Of a stretch of 64,000 nucleotides of DNA, positions 1 through 8,661 are shown one piece after another. Position 1 is the stretch's first letter; each line of letters starts with the position of its first letter. The notes under the pieces are model-generated. The model saw only the letters and a program-made list of their open reading frames with translations, made no database searches and was not told the origin of the DNA. The position numbers were made by a program, and so were the translations under genes. The DNA is taken from positions 1 through 64,000 of the forward strand of contig CAYONP010000002.1 in NCBI GenBank assembly GCA_964405335.1, written 5' to 3'. Source of the DNA: CAYONP01 sp964405335 (GTDB lineage Bacteria > Armatimonadota > UBA10988).

Positions 1-1644
1 GTGCAGGCCGATGGACGGCTCGTCGAGGACGTACAACATGCCCATCAGGCCCGAGCCGATCTGGGTCGAGAGCCGGATCCGCTGCGCCTCGCCGCCTGAC
101 AGCGTGCCGCTGCGGCGGTTGAAGTTGAGGTAGTCGAGCCCGATGCCGAGCAGCAGGTCGAGCCGCGCGTTGACCTCACGCAGCACCTGCCGGCCGGCGT
201 CGGAGTCGAGGCCGGCCGCCTCGAGTTCGCCCAGCCACTCGCGCAGTTCGCCGAAGTTGGTCGCGCCGACCTGGTGTAGCGACCGGCCGCCGACGGCGAA
301 GCTCTGGCGCGAGCCGCGCAGCCGGGTGCCCTCGCAGTCGGGGCAGACATGCTCGACCATGACCTTGTTCATCCACTGCTCGACCCAGGTGTCGGCTGTT
401 TGCCGCTGGCGGAAGTGCTTGTACCAGCGCTCGATCCGCGTGCAGACGCCATCGAAGGCGATCGGCTTGCCGATCATTCGGCTCCAGCCACCGGTGTTCT
501 TCGGGTTGGCGCCGGGCGGCAGCAGTAACTCGTACTTCTCGCCCTTGCTGCCCCAGAACAGCAGGTCGACCACCTCCTCGGGCAGCTCGGCGAACGGCAC
601 CTCGAGGCTGAAGCCGTAATGCGCCGCCATGCTCCACAGGTGGCGGCCGTCCCAGTTGTCCGGATGCGGGTTCCAGGCGTCGCGGATGAACGCCCCCTCG
701 AGGATGCTACGCGAGCGGTCGGGCACCAGCAGCTCCGGGTGCACGCGGTTGTAGGTCCCCAGGCCGCTGCAGGTCCGGCAGGCGCTCTCGGGGTTGTTGA
801 ACATGAAAAACTCGGGCAGCACCCCGCCGGCCAGCAGGTGGTGCTCAGGGCAGCCCCAGGTGGCATAGAACGTCTTGGCCACCCGCGCGGGGGCCTCGGG
901 CAGCGCCACCTCGAGCCACGGATCGCCCAGCCGCAGCGCGTTCAGGACCGCTGTCTTAAGCTCCTTCTCACGTCCGGCACGGAGCACCAGCCGGTCGACA
1001 ATCACCGTCAGGTCGTGCTTGCCGGCCGGGCCGGGCGCCTCGTCGTCGGAGAGCTCGACCGGCTGGCCGCTGAACAGCATGTGGCGGTAGCCCTGCTTGC
1101 GGATCTCGGTGAACAGGACCTCGTCCTCCTCGCCGTAGATCGGCCAGACCGGCGCGCGCAGCTCGACCAGCGTGCCCTCGGGCAGGGCGAGAATCAGGTC
1201 GAGGATCTGCGCCAGGTTGAGCGTCGGCACCGGCCGGTCGCAGTACGGGCAGCGAGCCTCGCCGACGGTGGCGAAGAGCAGGTTGAGATAACCGCTGATG
1301 TCGGTCATCGTGCCGACGGTCGAGCGCGGGTTGTGGCCGATCGTCTTCTGCTCGATCGAAATCACCGGCGAGAGGCCGAAGACGTAGTCGACATCCGGCC
1401 GGGCGACCTGGGTGATGAACCGCTTGGCGAAGGTCGAGAGCGACTCCATGTAGCGCCGCTGGCCCTCGGCGTAGATGGTATCGAACGCCAGCGACGACTT
1501 GCCCGAGCCCGAGACGCCGGTGACGACGACCAGTTGGTCGCGCGGGATCTCGACGTCGACATTGCGCAGGTTGTGCACCCGCGCACCCTGCACCGCAATC
1601 GTGGTTCGGCGTGATTCGCCGTTGCTCAGTCCGGCCTCGGTCAT
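1..1644 (-). CDS. uvrA: UvrA-family excinuclease ABC subunit A, partial (C-terminal part beyond left edge)
   Basis: DNA damage-recognition ATPase of nucleotide excision repair, working with UvrB in the cytoplasm. The visible 548 residues begin at an ATG 10 nt after a GGAG and read off the left edge without a stop. Seen: Walker A GVSGSGKS near residue 40, the motif EQKTIGHNPRSTVGT, the zinc-region motif FFMFNNPESACRTC, and the first ABC signature LSGGEAQRIRL followed by YVLDEPSIGLH at the edge. The zinc module has CPEH where the E. coli protein (from memory) has CPIC, so this may be one of the divergent UvrA paralogues rather than the housekeeping one. The start lies 16 bp downstream of the nucleotidyltransferase gene, so the two may be cotranscribed. 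Confidence 0.93.
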   Translation of the reverse strand, partial: MTEAGLSNGESRRTTIAVQGARVHNLRNVDVEIPRDQLVVVTGVSGSGKSSLAFDTIYAEGQRRYMESLSTFAKRFITQVARPDVDYVFGLSPVISIEQKTIGHNPRSTVGTMTDISGYLNLLFATVGEARCPYCDRPVPTLNLAQILDLILALPEGTLVELRAPVWPIYGEEDEVLFTEIRKQGYRHMLFSGQPVELSDDEAPGPAGKHDLTVIVDRLVLRAGREKELKTAVLNALRLGDPWLEVALPEAPARVAKTFYATWGCPEHHLLAGGVLPEFFMFNNPESACRTCSGLGTYNRVHPELLVPDRSRSILEGAFIRDAWNPHPDNWDGRHLWSMAAHYGFSLEVPFAELPEEVVDLLFWGSKGEKYELLLPPGANPKNTGGWSRMIGKPIAFDGVCTRIERWYKHFRQRQTADTWVEQWMNKVMVEHVCPDCEGTRLRGSRQSFAVGGRSLHQVGATNFGELREWLGELEAAGLDSDAGRQVLREVNARLDLLLGIGLDYLNFNRRSGTLSGGEAQRIRLSTQIGSGLMGMLYVLDEPSIGLH

Positions 1645-1660
1645 GCTGGTCCAGCTCCGC

Positions 1661-2620
1661 TCAACCCCGCTGCGTGCGTTCGCCGTCGTAGTAGAAAGCC
1701 AGTTCCTCAAAAGTGGTCAGGCTGCGGATGGTCAGTCGCACCGGCGACGAGACCTTGGCGATCACTTCCTTGTCGGCCAGCCACTCGCAAGCGAAGACGG
1801 CCCACTCGGTGTCGAGCGTCCGCTTGCCCCACTCCTGAATGTCGGTCGCCGAGCGCTCGCAAGCCTCTTCGGCCAGCCACTCGAGCAGCGGACCGTAGAG
1901 CAGATCGATCCGCTCGGTGAGGTAGCCGTCGGACAGGTCGAGCGCGTCGCGGACGCGTTCGGTGGTGATGCCCTCGGCCAGCAGGTCGCTGTAGATCGCG
2001 CCGAAGAACTCGGGGTTGAGTGCCAGCGCCTGCTGCAGCACCTCGCGGCTGGGGATGCCGTCGTGCAGGTAGACCTCGATCTGCGCCAGCGGCGTGTAGG
2101 CCTGCGTCAGCCAGAGGTAGGCCAGGTTGGCGTCGCCCTTCAGCCGCAGGAACTTCTCGGCCTTGTAGAGCGGGGCGACGGCCCACGCGCCGGCCCGCAG
2201 GAGCTGCGTGCGCCGGTCGCGCGAGCCGACACCGCCGAGGTTCTCGAGTAGCTCGGTCAGCGATTCGTCGCGACTGAACAGCAGCCGGCTGCGGCTCAAC
2301 ATGCTGTGGAAGAAGCCGCCGCCGAGCGCGCGGTCGACCTGCTTGCGAAACTCGCTCCGCGAGCAGACGCCGACATGGAGGTTGCAGTCGTGCTCGAGCA
2401 GCGAGACGTCGCGGCGGCCGAACCGGCCCTCGCCACCGGCGGGCGCCTCGGCGGTGATCAGGAGCAGGTCGACGTCCGACTTCTCCCACACCACATCGTA
2501 CGAAAGGCTGCCGAACAGCACGGCGGCCAGGACCTGGCGGTCGGCCTTGGCCCGCTCGACAAACGAATCGACCGCCGCCTCGAACTGCTCCCGCACGCTC
2601 ACCGCCGGCATCGCAGGCAT
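1661..2620 (-). CDS. nucleotidyltransferase-fold protein
   Basis: A 319-residue protein whose N-terminal third shows the polymerase-beta/MNT nucleotidyltransferase signature: LFGSLSYD around residues 36-42 and DVD at 49-51, the usual metal-binding pair of acidic residues. These enzymes transfer a nucleotide to a small molecule or protein. The remaining 200 residues look helical (possible substrate-binding or HEPN-like part) and I do not recognise them. ATG codons at 2620 and 2611 are both possible starts. It precedes uvrA in the same direction with a 16-bp gap. The substrate cannot be inferred; antibiotic adenylylation is only one of several options. Confidence 0.7.
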   Translation of the reverse strand: MPAMPAVSVREQFEAAVDSFVERAKADRQVLAAVLFGSLSYDVVWEKSDVDLLLITAEAPAGGEGRFGRRDVSLLEHDCNLHVGVCSRSEFRKQVDRALGGGFFHSMLSRSRLLFSRDESLTELLENLGGVGSRDRRTQLLRAGAWAVAPLYKAEKFLRLKGDANLAYLWLTQAYTPLAQIEVYLHDGIPSREVLQQALALNPEFFGAIYSDLLAEGITTERVRDALDLSDGYLTERIDLLYGPLLEWLAEEACERSATDIQEWGKRTLDTEWAVFACEWLADKEVIAKVSSPVRLTIRSLTTFEELAFYYDGERTQRG

Positions 2621-2690
2621 CTCCGGCCGCCGCCCGTGCCGCCCACGGCGTGCAGGTAAACTGTGGTGCGGGTTGGCGCGATTGTCCAGT

Positions 2691-4181
2691 CTATCCAGCC
2701 GCCGCGCCGAGCAGATCGATCGGCCGGCCCGGCAGCGTGCCCGTGGCCTCGGGGCGGTTGGCCTCGTTTGGCGTCAGGCCGCAGGCGCGGCAGACCTCCG
2801 GCCAGGGCACGTTGGTGTCGCCGATGGCCGCCATCCAGTCGCGGGTCAGGCGGGCCAGATGCTCCTGCACCGTGCGCTGAGCTTCGGCGTCGTAGAGGTT
2901 GCTCATCCCGTGCGGGTCGCGCCGGCGATCGTGCAATCGGTTCTGGGTCAGGTTCGGCGTCGGCAATCGGTCGGTCGGCTCGTGGGCGCTGTGGGAGTAG
3001 ACCCAGTCGCGGGTGTAGACCCCGCGCCAGCCGTGGCCGGGGACCATGTAGGCCGGCTGATACTCGACCGCGTCGTCGTCCTCGCGCAGCATGGCGCCGG
3101 CCAGCGACTCGCCCTGGCAGGTCGGCGGGATGGGCAGTCCGCACAGCTCGAGCAGCGTCGGCATCAGGTTGATGGTGCCGACCAGCAGGTTGCTCACCCG
3201 CGGCCGCAGCCGGCCGGGCCAGCGGAGCATCAGCGGCACGTGGGCCGACTCCTCTTCGGGCCGGGTCTTGACCTGCCGCTGGCCGCCCTCCCAGCGCAGC
3301 AGGTCGCCGTGGTCGCTGGTGAACACGACGATGGTGTCATCGGCGAGGCCGCGGGCGGTGAGATGGTCTATCAACGTGCCGAAGCACTGGTCGACCATCG
3401 TGCACATGGCCATGTGGCCGTGGAGCATGGTCCGGTGCTGCGGCGTGTCGGGCGTGTTCGGCCGCAGCCGCAGGGCGTCGAGGTCGTAGCTGGCGAGCAG
3501 CTCGGCCGGCGCGTCGTAGCCTTCGTAGACACCGAGGCCCGAGTGGTCGTGCGGCGGGTGCCACGAGACGAACAGTGCGAACGGCTGGTCGGCGGTGCAG
3601 GTGTCGAGAAAGTCGCACGCCTGACGGGTCTGGCCGTACGGCTCCCAGACGTCGAAGGGCACCTTCTCGCCCGCCTCGTTCCACCAGAAGCAGTGACCGG
3701 GATGGAAGTTGACGTGGCAGTTGTTCGACTGGAACCAGTGGTCGAACCCGTGGCGGTGAGGTCCCGGCGGGATGGGCCGGTTGCGGTTGCCGCCGAGGAG
3801 GTGCCACTTGCCGACGTAGCCGGTGCGGTAGCCGCCGTCGAGCAGCACCTCGCCGAAGTGGCGGCCCTCGCCGGGCAGGAGCTGCCAATCGTTGACCACC
3901 GCGCCGTTGTAGAGCGAGTGCATGCCGCTGAGCAGGATGCCGCGGTACGGTGTGCAGACGGGGCAGGTCGAGACGCAGTCGGCGAATCGCACGCCTTCGC
4001 CGGCGAAGCGGTCGAGCCGCGGCGTGCGGATCTGCTCGTTGCCATAGCAGCCGACCATGTCCCAGGCCTGCTGATCGCTGAAGACGAACAACAGGTTGGG
4101 CTTTCGCGGCGGCTGCGCGGCCAGCCGCGTGGCCGCCAGGGCGGCGGCTGATTGCTGGAGGAAGGTGCGGCGGGTGGGCAT
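2691..4181 (-). CDS. formylglycine-dependent sulfatase, Tat-exported
   Basis: Sulfatase/alkaline phosphatase superfamily hydrolase that removes sulfate esters, probably from polysaccharides, in the periplasm. The start is placed at the ATG giving MPTRRTFLQQ, a twin-arginine signal followed by an Ala-rich h-region. The open frame extends 42 codons further upstream, but that stretch is not protein-like and overlaps the next gene. Metal ligands begin with SDQ near residue 36. The active-site motif CTPYR at 76-80 matches CxPxR, so Cys76 would be converted to formylglycine. A TSDHGD motif lies in the middle. Length is 496 residues, normal for the S1 family. No sulfatase-maturing enzyme is present in the window. 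Confidence 0.93.
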   Translation of the reverse strand: MPTRRTFLQQSAAALAATRLAAQPPRKPNLLFVFSDQQAWDMVGCYGNEQIRTPRLDRFAGEGVRFADCVSTCPVCTPYRGILLSGMHSLYNGAVVNDWQLLPGEGRHFGEVLLDGGYRTGYVGKWHLLGGNRNRPIPPGPHRHGFDHWFQSNNCHVNFHPGHCFWWNEAGEKVPFDVWEPYGQTRQACDFLDTCTADQPFALFVSWHPPHDHSGLGVYEGYDAPAELLASYDLDALRLRPNTPDTPQHRTMLHGHMAMCTMVDQCFGTLIDHLTARGLADDTIVVFTSDHGDLLRWEGGQRQVKTRPEEESAHVPLMLRWPGRLRPRVSNLLVGTINLMPTLLELCGLPIPPTCQGESLAGAMLREDDDAVEYQPAYMVPGHGWRGVYTRDWVYSHSAHEPTDRLPTPNLTQNRLHDRRRDPHGMSNLYDAEAQRTVQEHLARLTRDWMAAIGDTNVPWPEVCRACGLTPNEANRPEATGTLPGRPIDLLGAAAG

Positions 4182-4200
4182 GGTCGGCTCCGCTGGCGGG

Positions 4201-4425
4201 TCAGGCGGCGTAGCGTTGCACGGTGATCTCGGCGCCGGCGCGCAGCACCTGCTCGGCGCGCTCGAGCACCGCCGTGGCGGTCGGTTCGTCGAGGTAGTAC
4301 TCGCCACAGTTGGCGCACACCTGCGCCGGAACGCCGCGAATCACCACCACGCACTCGCGACGCTCAAAGACCACGGTCGCCTCGCCTGGACTGGTGGTTC
4401 CACGCCGGCAGATCACGCACTCCAC
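4201..4425 (-). CDS. YgiT/MqsA-type zinc-finger protein, putative antitoxin
   Basis: A 74-residue protein with CVIC at residues 3-6 and CANC at 37-40, the paired CxxC zinc-finger arrangement of the MqsA/YgiT family N-terminal domain. It lacks the HTH domain of full-length MqsA. The start is GTG with a near-perfect Shine-Dalgarno (AGGAGGT, minus strand of 4431-4437) lying across the stop of the upstream DUF4258 gene, 3 bp away, so translation is probably coupled. Such zinc-finger proteins are commonly paired with DUF4258 or MqsR-like toxins. Its antitoxin role is inferred from that pairing. Confidence 0.75.
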   Translation of the reverse strand: MECVICRRGTTSPGEATVVFERRECVVVIRGVPAQVCANCGEYYLDEPTATAVLERAEQVLRAGAEITVQRYAA

Positions 4426-4428
4426 GGT

Positions 4429-4710
4429 TCACCTCCTGGTCATCCAGTCTGACTGCCAGAGCGACGGGTCCGGTTCATAGGCCGTGATGATGTAGCATTC
4501 GTCGGTCGCGCCGTCGCACGCTGCCACCACGTGGATTGCACGACCGTCCACGATTCCCAGCAACAACTGGCTCGGATAGGGCGTGTCGTTCGGGTAGTCA
4601 TCGACAACCGTGGCAGCGGTGAGGACGGCCGACACGTCGGCGGGCGTTATGCCTCGCTGCGCCATGCGGCGCAGGGCATGGCCGCTATAGGTGACGCGTG
4701 AACACTGCAT
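4429..4710 (-). CDS. DUF4258 domain protein, putative toxin
   Basis: A 93-residue protein starting at ATG. It has the SGHALRRMAQRGIT motif near residues 9-22 and the beta-rich ending with VVAACDG and ECYIITAYEP that are typical of DUF4258 (RelE/BrnT-like mRNA-interferase relatives). It is followed 3 bp later by the zinc-finger gene, the usual toxin-first order of this small two-gene module. The frame stays open far upstream, but the ORF there is only an antisense shadow of the methyltransferase gene. Toxicity is inferred from family and context. Confidence 0.75.
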   Translation of the reverse strand: MQCSRVTYSGHALRRMAQRGITPADVSAVLTAATVVDDYPNDTPYPSQLLLGIVDGRAIHVVAACDGATDECYIITAYEPDPSLWQSDWMTRR

Positions 4711-4878
4711 CCGCGGTCGCCGCCGTCGCGGCAGGTCCTTGGCCGGTCCGTCGTTCGCTCCTTCCATCCCGAATCCGGAACGCCCGCGCCCTGCGCGGCG
4801 TTGGATTGACCGGACCGTCGGGCCGATGCTAGCATGGCGGCGGCCAGAGGCCGTCGCGTGGGCGGAGCGCAGCGTTCG

Positions 4879-5634
4879 ATGTCGACCCCGGTGACATACC
4901 GCGACCTGCTGATCGACCGCTACCGGCAGGTCTATGATTGGGTCCCCGACGGAGTCGGCCGGCTGCTCGACGTCGGCTGCGGCAATGCGCTGTTCACCCA
5001 GTGGCTCCGTGCCCGCGCCGGCGAAGTGGTCGGCTGCGACCACAACGCCGGCAACTGCCGCTGGGGCCGGGCGCAGTATCCCGACCTGGCCCTGCTCGCC
5101 AGCGCCGCCGAGCGATTGCCCTTCGCCGACGACAGCTTCGACTGCGTGGTCTGCAGCGACACCATCGAGCACGTCGACGACGACCAACGGGCGATCGATG
5201 AGTTGATCCGCGTGCTCCGGCCGGGCGGCACGCTGGTGGTCACCACGCCGCAGGGCGGGCTGTTCGGCTGGCTCGACGGCGAGAACCTGGTCAACGGCCT
5301 GTTCGAGCTGGTCCGCCGGCTGCGTATTCCCAAGCCCGGCGGCGGGCGCGTGCTGCAGCGCTTCCGCTTCCGGCCGCACCACCATTACCCCCGTCGCAGG
5401 CTGCTGGCCATGCTCGGCGACCGGGTGGCGGTCGGCGAGGTGAAGCAGACCGGGCTGTTCCTCTACCCGTTCTTGTACCTGATTGAGAAGTGCCTCGAGT
5501 CGTTTTTCGGCCGCGACCTGGTGCGGGCCGACTACCGCGCGCTGCGGCGCCTGCGCGACTGGGACTATCGCCGCGGCTGGGGCAACCTGGCGTTCAACAT
5601 CGCGGTCCGTGCCGAGAAGGTGAGGCCGGCATGA
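4879..5634 (+). CDS. class I SAM-dependent methyltransferase
   Basis: A 251-residue Rossmann-fold methyltransferase. Motif I LLDVGCGNALF is at about 29-39, the acidic end of strand 2 (GCDHN) follows, and FDCVVCSDTIEHVDDD with LRPGGTLVVTTP make up the usual later motifs. I start at the ATG giving MSTPVTYRD because a GGAG lies 11 nt upstream; an ATG at 4834 would add 15 residues with no ribosome-binding site. The stop overlaps the next start (ATGA). Position at the head of a cell-surface cluster with an O-antigen-ligase-like protein suggests a role in polysaccharide or lipid modification. Substrate unknown. Confidence 0.85.
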   Translation: MSTPVTYRDLLIDRYRQVYDWVPDGVGRLLDVGCGNALFTQWLRARAGEVVGCDHNAGNCRWGRAQYPDLALLASAAERLPFADDSFDCVVCSDTIEHVDDDQRAIDELIRVLRPGGTLVVTTPQGGLFGWLDGENLVNGLFELVRRLRIPKPGGGRVLQRFRFRPHHHYPRRRLLAMLGDRVAVGEVKQTGLFLYPFLYLIEKCLESFFGRDLVRADYRALRRLRDWDYRRGWGNLAFNIAVRAEKVRPA

Positions 5635-6398
5635 CGGCTGCCGAAACGCCGATGACCGGCCGGCGCGAGCTCGTCGCCAGCCTGGTCGAGGGGCTGCTGC
5701 TGGTCCTGTTGCTGGTCGCCGCCGGGCTCAGCCTGACCGCGAGCGCTCGGCCGGAGACGCCGGCCCTGGGCGACTTCTTCCGCCAGGATCTGATCGGCCA
5801 GATCGCCCGCGAGCCGCGGCAGATTGTGCCTTGGAAGGCGGTGCCGCTGGCCGTCGCCGTGCTCCTGCTGGCCCAGGCGGCGCTGCGCGTGCAGCCCGAT
5901 GTGCGCGCCGGCACCGCCGGCTTCGGCGCGTTCCTCATCCTCGCCCCGGTGCTCAACTACGACGGCCTGGTCCAGGTCCTGTCGGTCTTTCCCGAGGACG
6001 CCCAGATCCTCGGCTGGGAGGTGCTCGACTCGTTCAGCCCGGTCCTGCCGGTCACCTGGCCGCTGCTGGTCGGCGCGGGCGTTGCGCTGCTCTGGTGTTT
6101 CGTCGTCCCGCGCGACCGCTGGCCGGCGAGCGTGCCGGCGTTCGGGCTGGTCACGCTCTGGCTGGCGGCGCTGGCCGTCTGGCTCAACCTCCAACTCGTC
6201 GCGGCGCGGGGCCAGGAGCAGTTTCTGCACTACTACCAGTGGCCCAAGGGCATGGCCGCGGCGTGGATGATCGCCCAGGCCGGCGCGGCGGCGACCGTCG
6301 CCGCGGCCTCGGCGCGGCAGGAGATCCAGTCGAGAGTGACGGCGGCACTGATGGCGGTCCTGCTGATCGTCTCGGTGGTGCTGGGAGGCGGGCAATGA
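5631..6398 (+). CDS. multi-pass membrane protein of unknown function
   Basis: A 255-residue very hydrophobic protein with about six predicted membrane segments (near residues 15-35, 65-85, 95-115, 140-160, 170-190 and 230-250). I do not recognise a family. It overlaps the methyltransferase by 4 bp (ATGA) and the next gene by 4 bp (ATGA), so the three are translated as a unit. Its place beside an O-antigen-ligase-like protein suggests an accessory role in exopolysaccharide assembly, which is inference only. Confidence 0.72.
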   Translation: MTAAETPMTGRRELVASLVEGLLLVLLLVAAGLSLTASARPETPALGDFFRQDLIGQIAREPRQIVPWKAVPLAVAVLLLAQAALRVQPDVRAGTAGFGAFLILAPVLNYDGLVQVLSVFPEDAQILGWEVLDSFSPVLPVTWPLLVGAGVALLWCFVVPRDRWPASVPAFGLVTLWLAALAVWLNLQLVAARGQEQFLHYYQWPKGMAAAWMIAQAGAAATVAAASARQEIQSRVTAALMAVLLIVSVVLGGGQ

Positions 6399-7960
6399 GC
6401 GTCAAGCCGGCGTCTCCCTCGGCCGGGCGGTGGCAGGGCTGGATTGCCTTCTTCTTCCTCGCCGTGGTGGCCCTGCTGTGCACCCAGGCGGCGGTGGTGC
6501 TCTACGGCCCGGCGAAGGTGATCGTCTCGCCGTTCGGTTACCACGGTCCGCACCAGATCGGCGAAGTTCCGTATCCCAAGGAGGAGGTGCCCGACGAGCT
6601 GGTGCAGCAGCCGGGGCTCTATGTCATCGACTGGGCAGTGTTCGACCAGTGCGCCTACAAGCTCGACGACGGCCGCACGCTGCCGGTGGCCGAAGGCGCC
6701 GTGGCGCTGCTCATCCTGCTCGCCCTGCCGCTCTTGCTGCAGATGCGCGGCCGGCTGCTCTGGCCGCGCTGGCCGCTCTGGCTGCTCTGCGGCCTCGGGC
6801 TACTCTCCGTGCTGAACGCCGACAGCTTCATGGGCGCCGCGATCGAGCTTGTGCAGTGGATCCTGGTGCTGCTGGCGACCTGGTGGTTGGCCGCCGCGGC
6901 GGTCAGCGACGAGGAGCAGGTGCGCGGCCTGGGTCGCTGGCTGACGCTCCTCACCGTGGTCATGGTCGCCTGGGCCGGGTTCGATTTCTACCGCTACGTG
7001 CTGCTGCCGCCCGCCGGGGCCGAGCTGCCGACCCACGTGCGGGCCGCCTGCGCCAGCCGGACCGCCTTCGGCGGGCTGATGGTGCTGTTGCTCCCGCTCG
7101 CCTTCGCCAAGGTGGTGCAGGCGCACAATCTGATCGTCAAGGCCGGCTACCTGGTCTTGTTCGTCGCCGGGCTGAGCGTGCTGACCGCCGGCGGGGCGGT
7201 CATCGCGGTGGTCGCCGCGGCGGTCTACCAGGCCTCGACCCGGGGCTGGAAGCCGGCGGTCGCGGCGCTCATTCTGGTTCCGGCGCTGGCGCTCGGCGCG
7301 GGCTGGTCGGTCTCGAAGCAGCATCTGCGCCAGCTCGCCGAGAGCGTGCAGCTCTATCAGCGGGCGCCCGACGGCACGCCCTATGCGGTGGAGAAGCGCT
7401 ACCTGGAGCAGGCGGCGGCGCTCAATGCGCTGACCGACGCGCGCTACGTGCTGCCGCCCGGCGCCACCCAAGAAGAGGGTGGGGCGGAGATCATCGGTTA
7501 CCGCAGCAACCTGATTGGCGGGGTCGGCGCGGGGCAGAACTACCAGCGCGCGATCGGTGGTTACTACGGATCGTTGGACAATCCTGAGAAGCAGGAGCCC
7601 GACACCTACAACCTCTACCTGCTGCTGGCCGTGCAGGTCGGCCTGTTCGGCGCGCTGGCCTGGGCCTGGGTACTGTTCGACGGGGTGGCGCTCGGACGCC
7701 AGGCCCTGCGCGGACTGCCCGACGAGCGGTTGCAGACGCTGGCGCTCGGCATCGCCGGGAGTTGCGTCGCGGTGCTGGTCTTCTCGCTCTATGGCACGGT
7801 GCTGGTGCGCGGGGTGGGAGCGCTGCTCGCGGTGCTCTTGGCCACCGGCGCGCGGCTGGCCGGTTTCGCGCCTGTTAGCGTGGCGGTAACCGAGCGATCA
7901 GCGGCCGGCGCGAACCGCGCTGAGGTTGCGTCGTCAGAGACTCTGGACGTCACAGAATGA
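6395..7960 (+). CDS. O-antigen ligase/polymerase-like membrane protein
   Basis: A 521-residue inner-membrane protein with roughly ten to eleven hydrophobic segments and one long periplasmic loop (about 300-400). That loop carries conserved-looking charged and Tyr-rich residues, then NPEKQEPDTYNLYLLLAVQ before a terminal helix pair. This topology, large loop and 'HNLYL'-type segment resemble the Wzy/WaaL O-antigen ligase family, which joins glycan chains to a lipid or protein acceptor. ATG start overlaps the previous stop by 4 bp. The following CBM-like secreted protein begins 19 bp after the stop. Exact activity is not assignable. Confidence 0.68.
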   Translation: MSVKPASPSAGRWQGWIAFFFLAVVALLCTQAAVVLYGPAKVIVSPFGYHGPHQIGEVPYPKEEVPDELVQQPGLYVIDWAVFDQCAYKLDDGRTLPVAEGAVALLILLALPLLLQMRGRLLWPRWPLWLLCGLGLLSVLNADSFMGAAIELVQWILVLLATWWLAAAAVSDEEQVRGLGRWLTLLTVVMVAWAGFDFYRYVLLPPAGAELPTHVRAACASRTAFGGLMVLLLPLAFAKVVQAHNLIVKAGYLVLFVAGLSVLTAGGAVIAVVAAAVYQASTRGWKPAVAALILVPALALGAGWSVSKQHLRQLAESVQLYQRAPDGTPYAVEKRYLEQAAALNALTDARYVLPPGATQEEGGAEIIGYRSNLIGGVGAGQNYQRAIGGYYGSLDNPEKQEPDTYNLYLLLAVQVGLFGALAWAWVLFDGVALGRQALRGLPDERLQTLALGIAGSCVAVLVFSLYGTVLVRGVGALLAVLLATGARLAGFAPVSVAVTERSAAGANRAEVASSETLDVTE

Positions 7961-7979
7961 GTGTTCGTGGGAGGACGAG

Positions 7980-8585
7980 ATGAAGCGCGTGCTTTCCGCC
8001 CTCGGTCTGCTCGCCGCCGGCGCGGCGACCATCTGGCTGGTCGCTCGCCCGAGTGGTCTGGTCAGTGCCAGCGCCGGTGTGGTGACCATCACCTGGGAGG
8101 CCGAAGACGCCAACGCGATTGACGAGCCGTTCCGCGTCCGCGAGCGGCAGCGGCAGGACAAGCGGCCGCGGCCGCAGGTCAACAGCGGCCGGGGCTATGT
8201 CGAGATTCCCGACAAGGCCAACGGCACCAAGCCCGAAGGCGACGGCTCCGACCTGCCCGGCTTCGCGCGCTTCCGCGTGCGGGTTCCGTCCGCCGGCGCC
8301 TACAAGCTGTGGGCGCGGGTCTACTGGCCCAATGGCTGCGGCAACAGCTTCTTCGTCCGCCAGGCCGGCCGGCCCAAGCGCCTGCTCGGCGAAACCGGCA
8401 ACTACGACACCTGGGACTGGGTGGCGCTCGAGGGTCAGCCGCTGGCGCTGCAGGCCGGCGTCAACGTGATTGAGGTGCTCAACCGCGAGGACGGCGTGAT
8501 CGTCGACGAGATGCAGTTGACCACCGGCAACGTCGTGCCCACCGGCGCGGTGCGGCCGACGCCCAACGCGCTCGCGCGGGACTGA
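7980..8585 (+). CDS. secreted CBM-like (galactose-binding fold) protein
   Basis: A 201-residue protein with a signal sequence (MKRVLSALGLLAAGAATIWL) and a single beta-sandwich-like domain. The run ITWEAEDANAI, then FRVRVPSAGAYKLWARVYWP, then NYDTWDWVALEGQPLALQAGVNVIEV, is characteristic of CBM6/CBM35-type carbohydrate-binding modules fused to or encoded beside surface-glycan genes. No catalytic domain is present. ATG at 7980 is preceded by GGGAGGA at good spacing. It ends the surface cluster; a strong GC hairpin follows 17 bp later. Confidence 0.75.
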   Translation: MKRVLSALGLLAAGAATIWLVARPSGLVSASAGVVTITWEAEDANAIDEPFRVRERQRQDKRPRPQVNSGRGYVEIPDKANGTKPEGDGSDLPGFARFRVRVPSAGAYKLWARVYWPNGCGNSFFVRQAGRPKRLLGETGNYDTWDWVALEGQPLALQAGVNVIEVLNREDGVIVDEMQLTTGNVVPTGAVRPTPNALARD

Positions 8586-8601
8586 GCTGACTGCCTCGGC
8601 G

Positions 8602-8628
8602 ACGGCCCCGGCCGCCGGCCGGGGCCGT
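8602..8628 (+). terminator. GC-rich hairpin after the surface-glycan cluster
   Basis: Perfect 12-bp stem (ACGGCCCCGGCC / GGCCGGGGCCGT) with a GCC loop, 17 bp after the stop of the CBM-like gene. There is no T-tract, but other stems at gene ends in this window look the same, so this is probably how transcription ends here. Confidence 0.55.
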
Positions 8629-8661
8629 GGTCGCGAATCGACCCTCCAGCGGCGCCACCTG

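Noticed and set aside
2208..4151. 647-codon open frame on the plus strand
   Set aside because: Antisense to the nucleotidyltransferase and sulfatase genes; composition is Arg/Val/Gln-rich and has no motif. High GC makes long shadow frames common.
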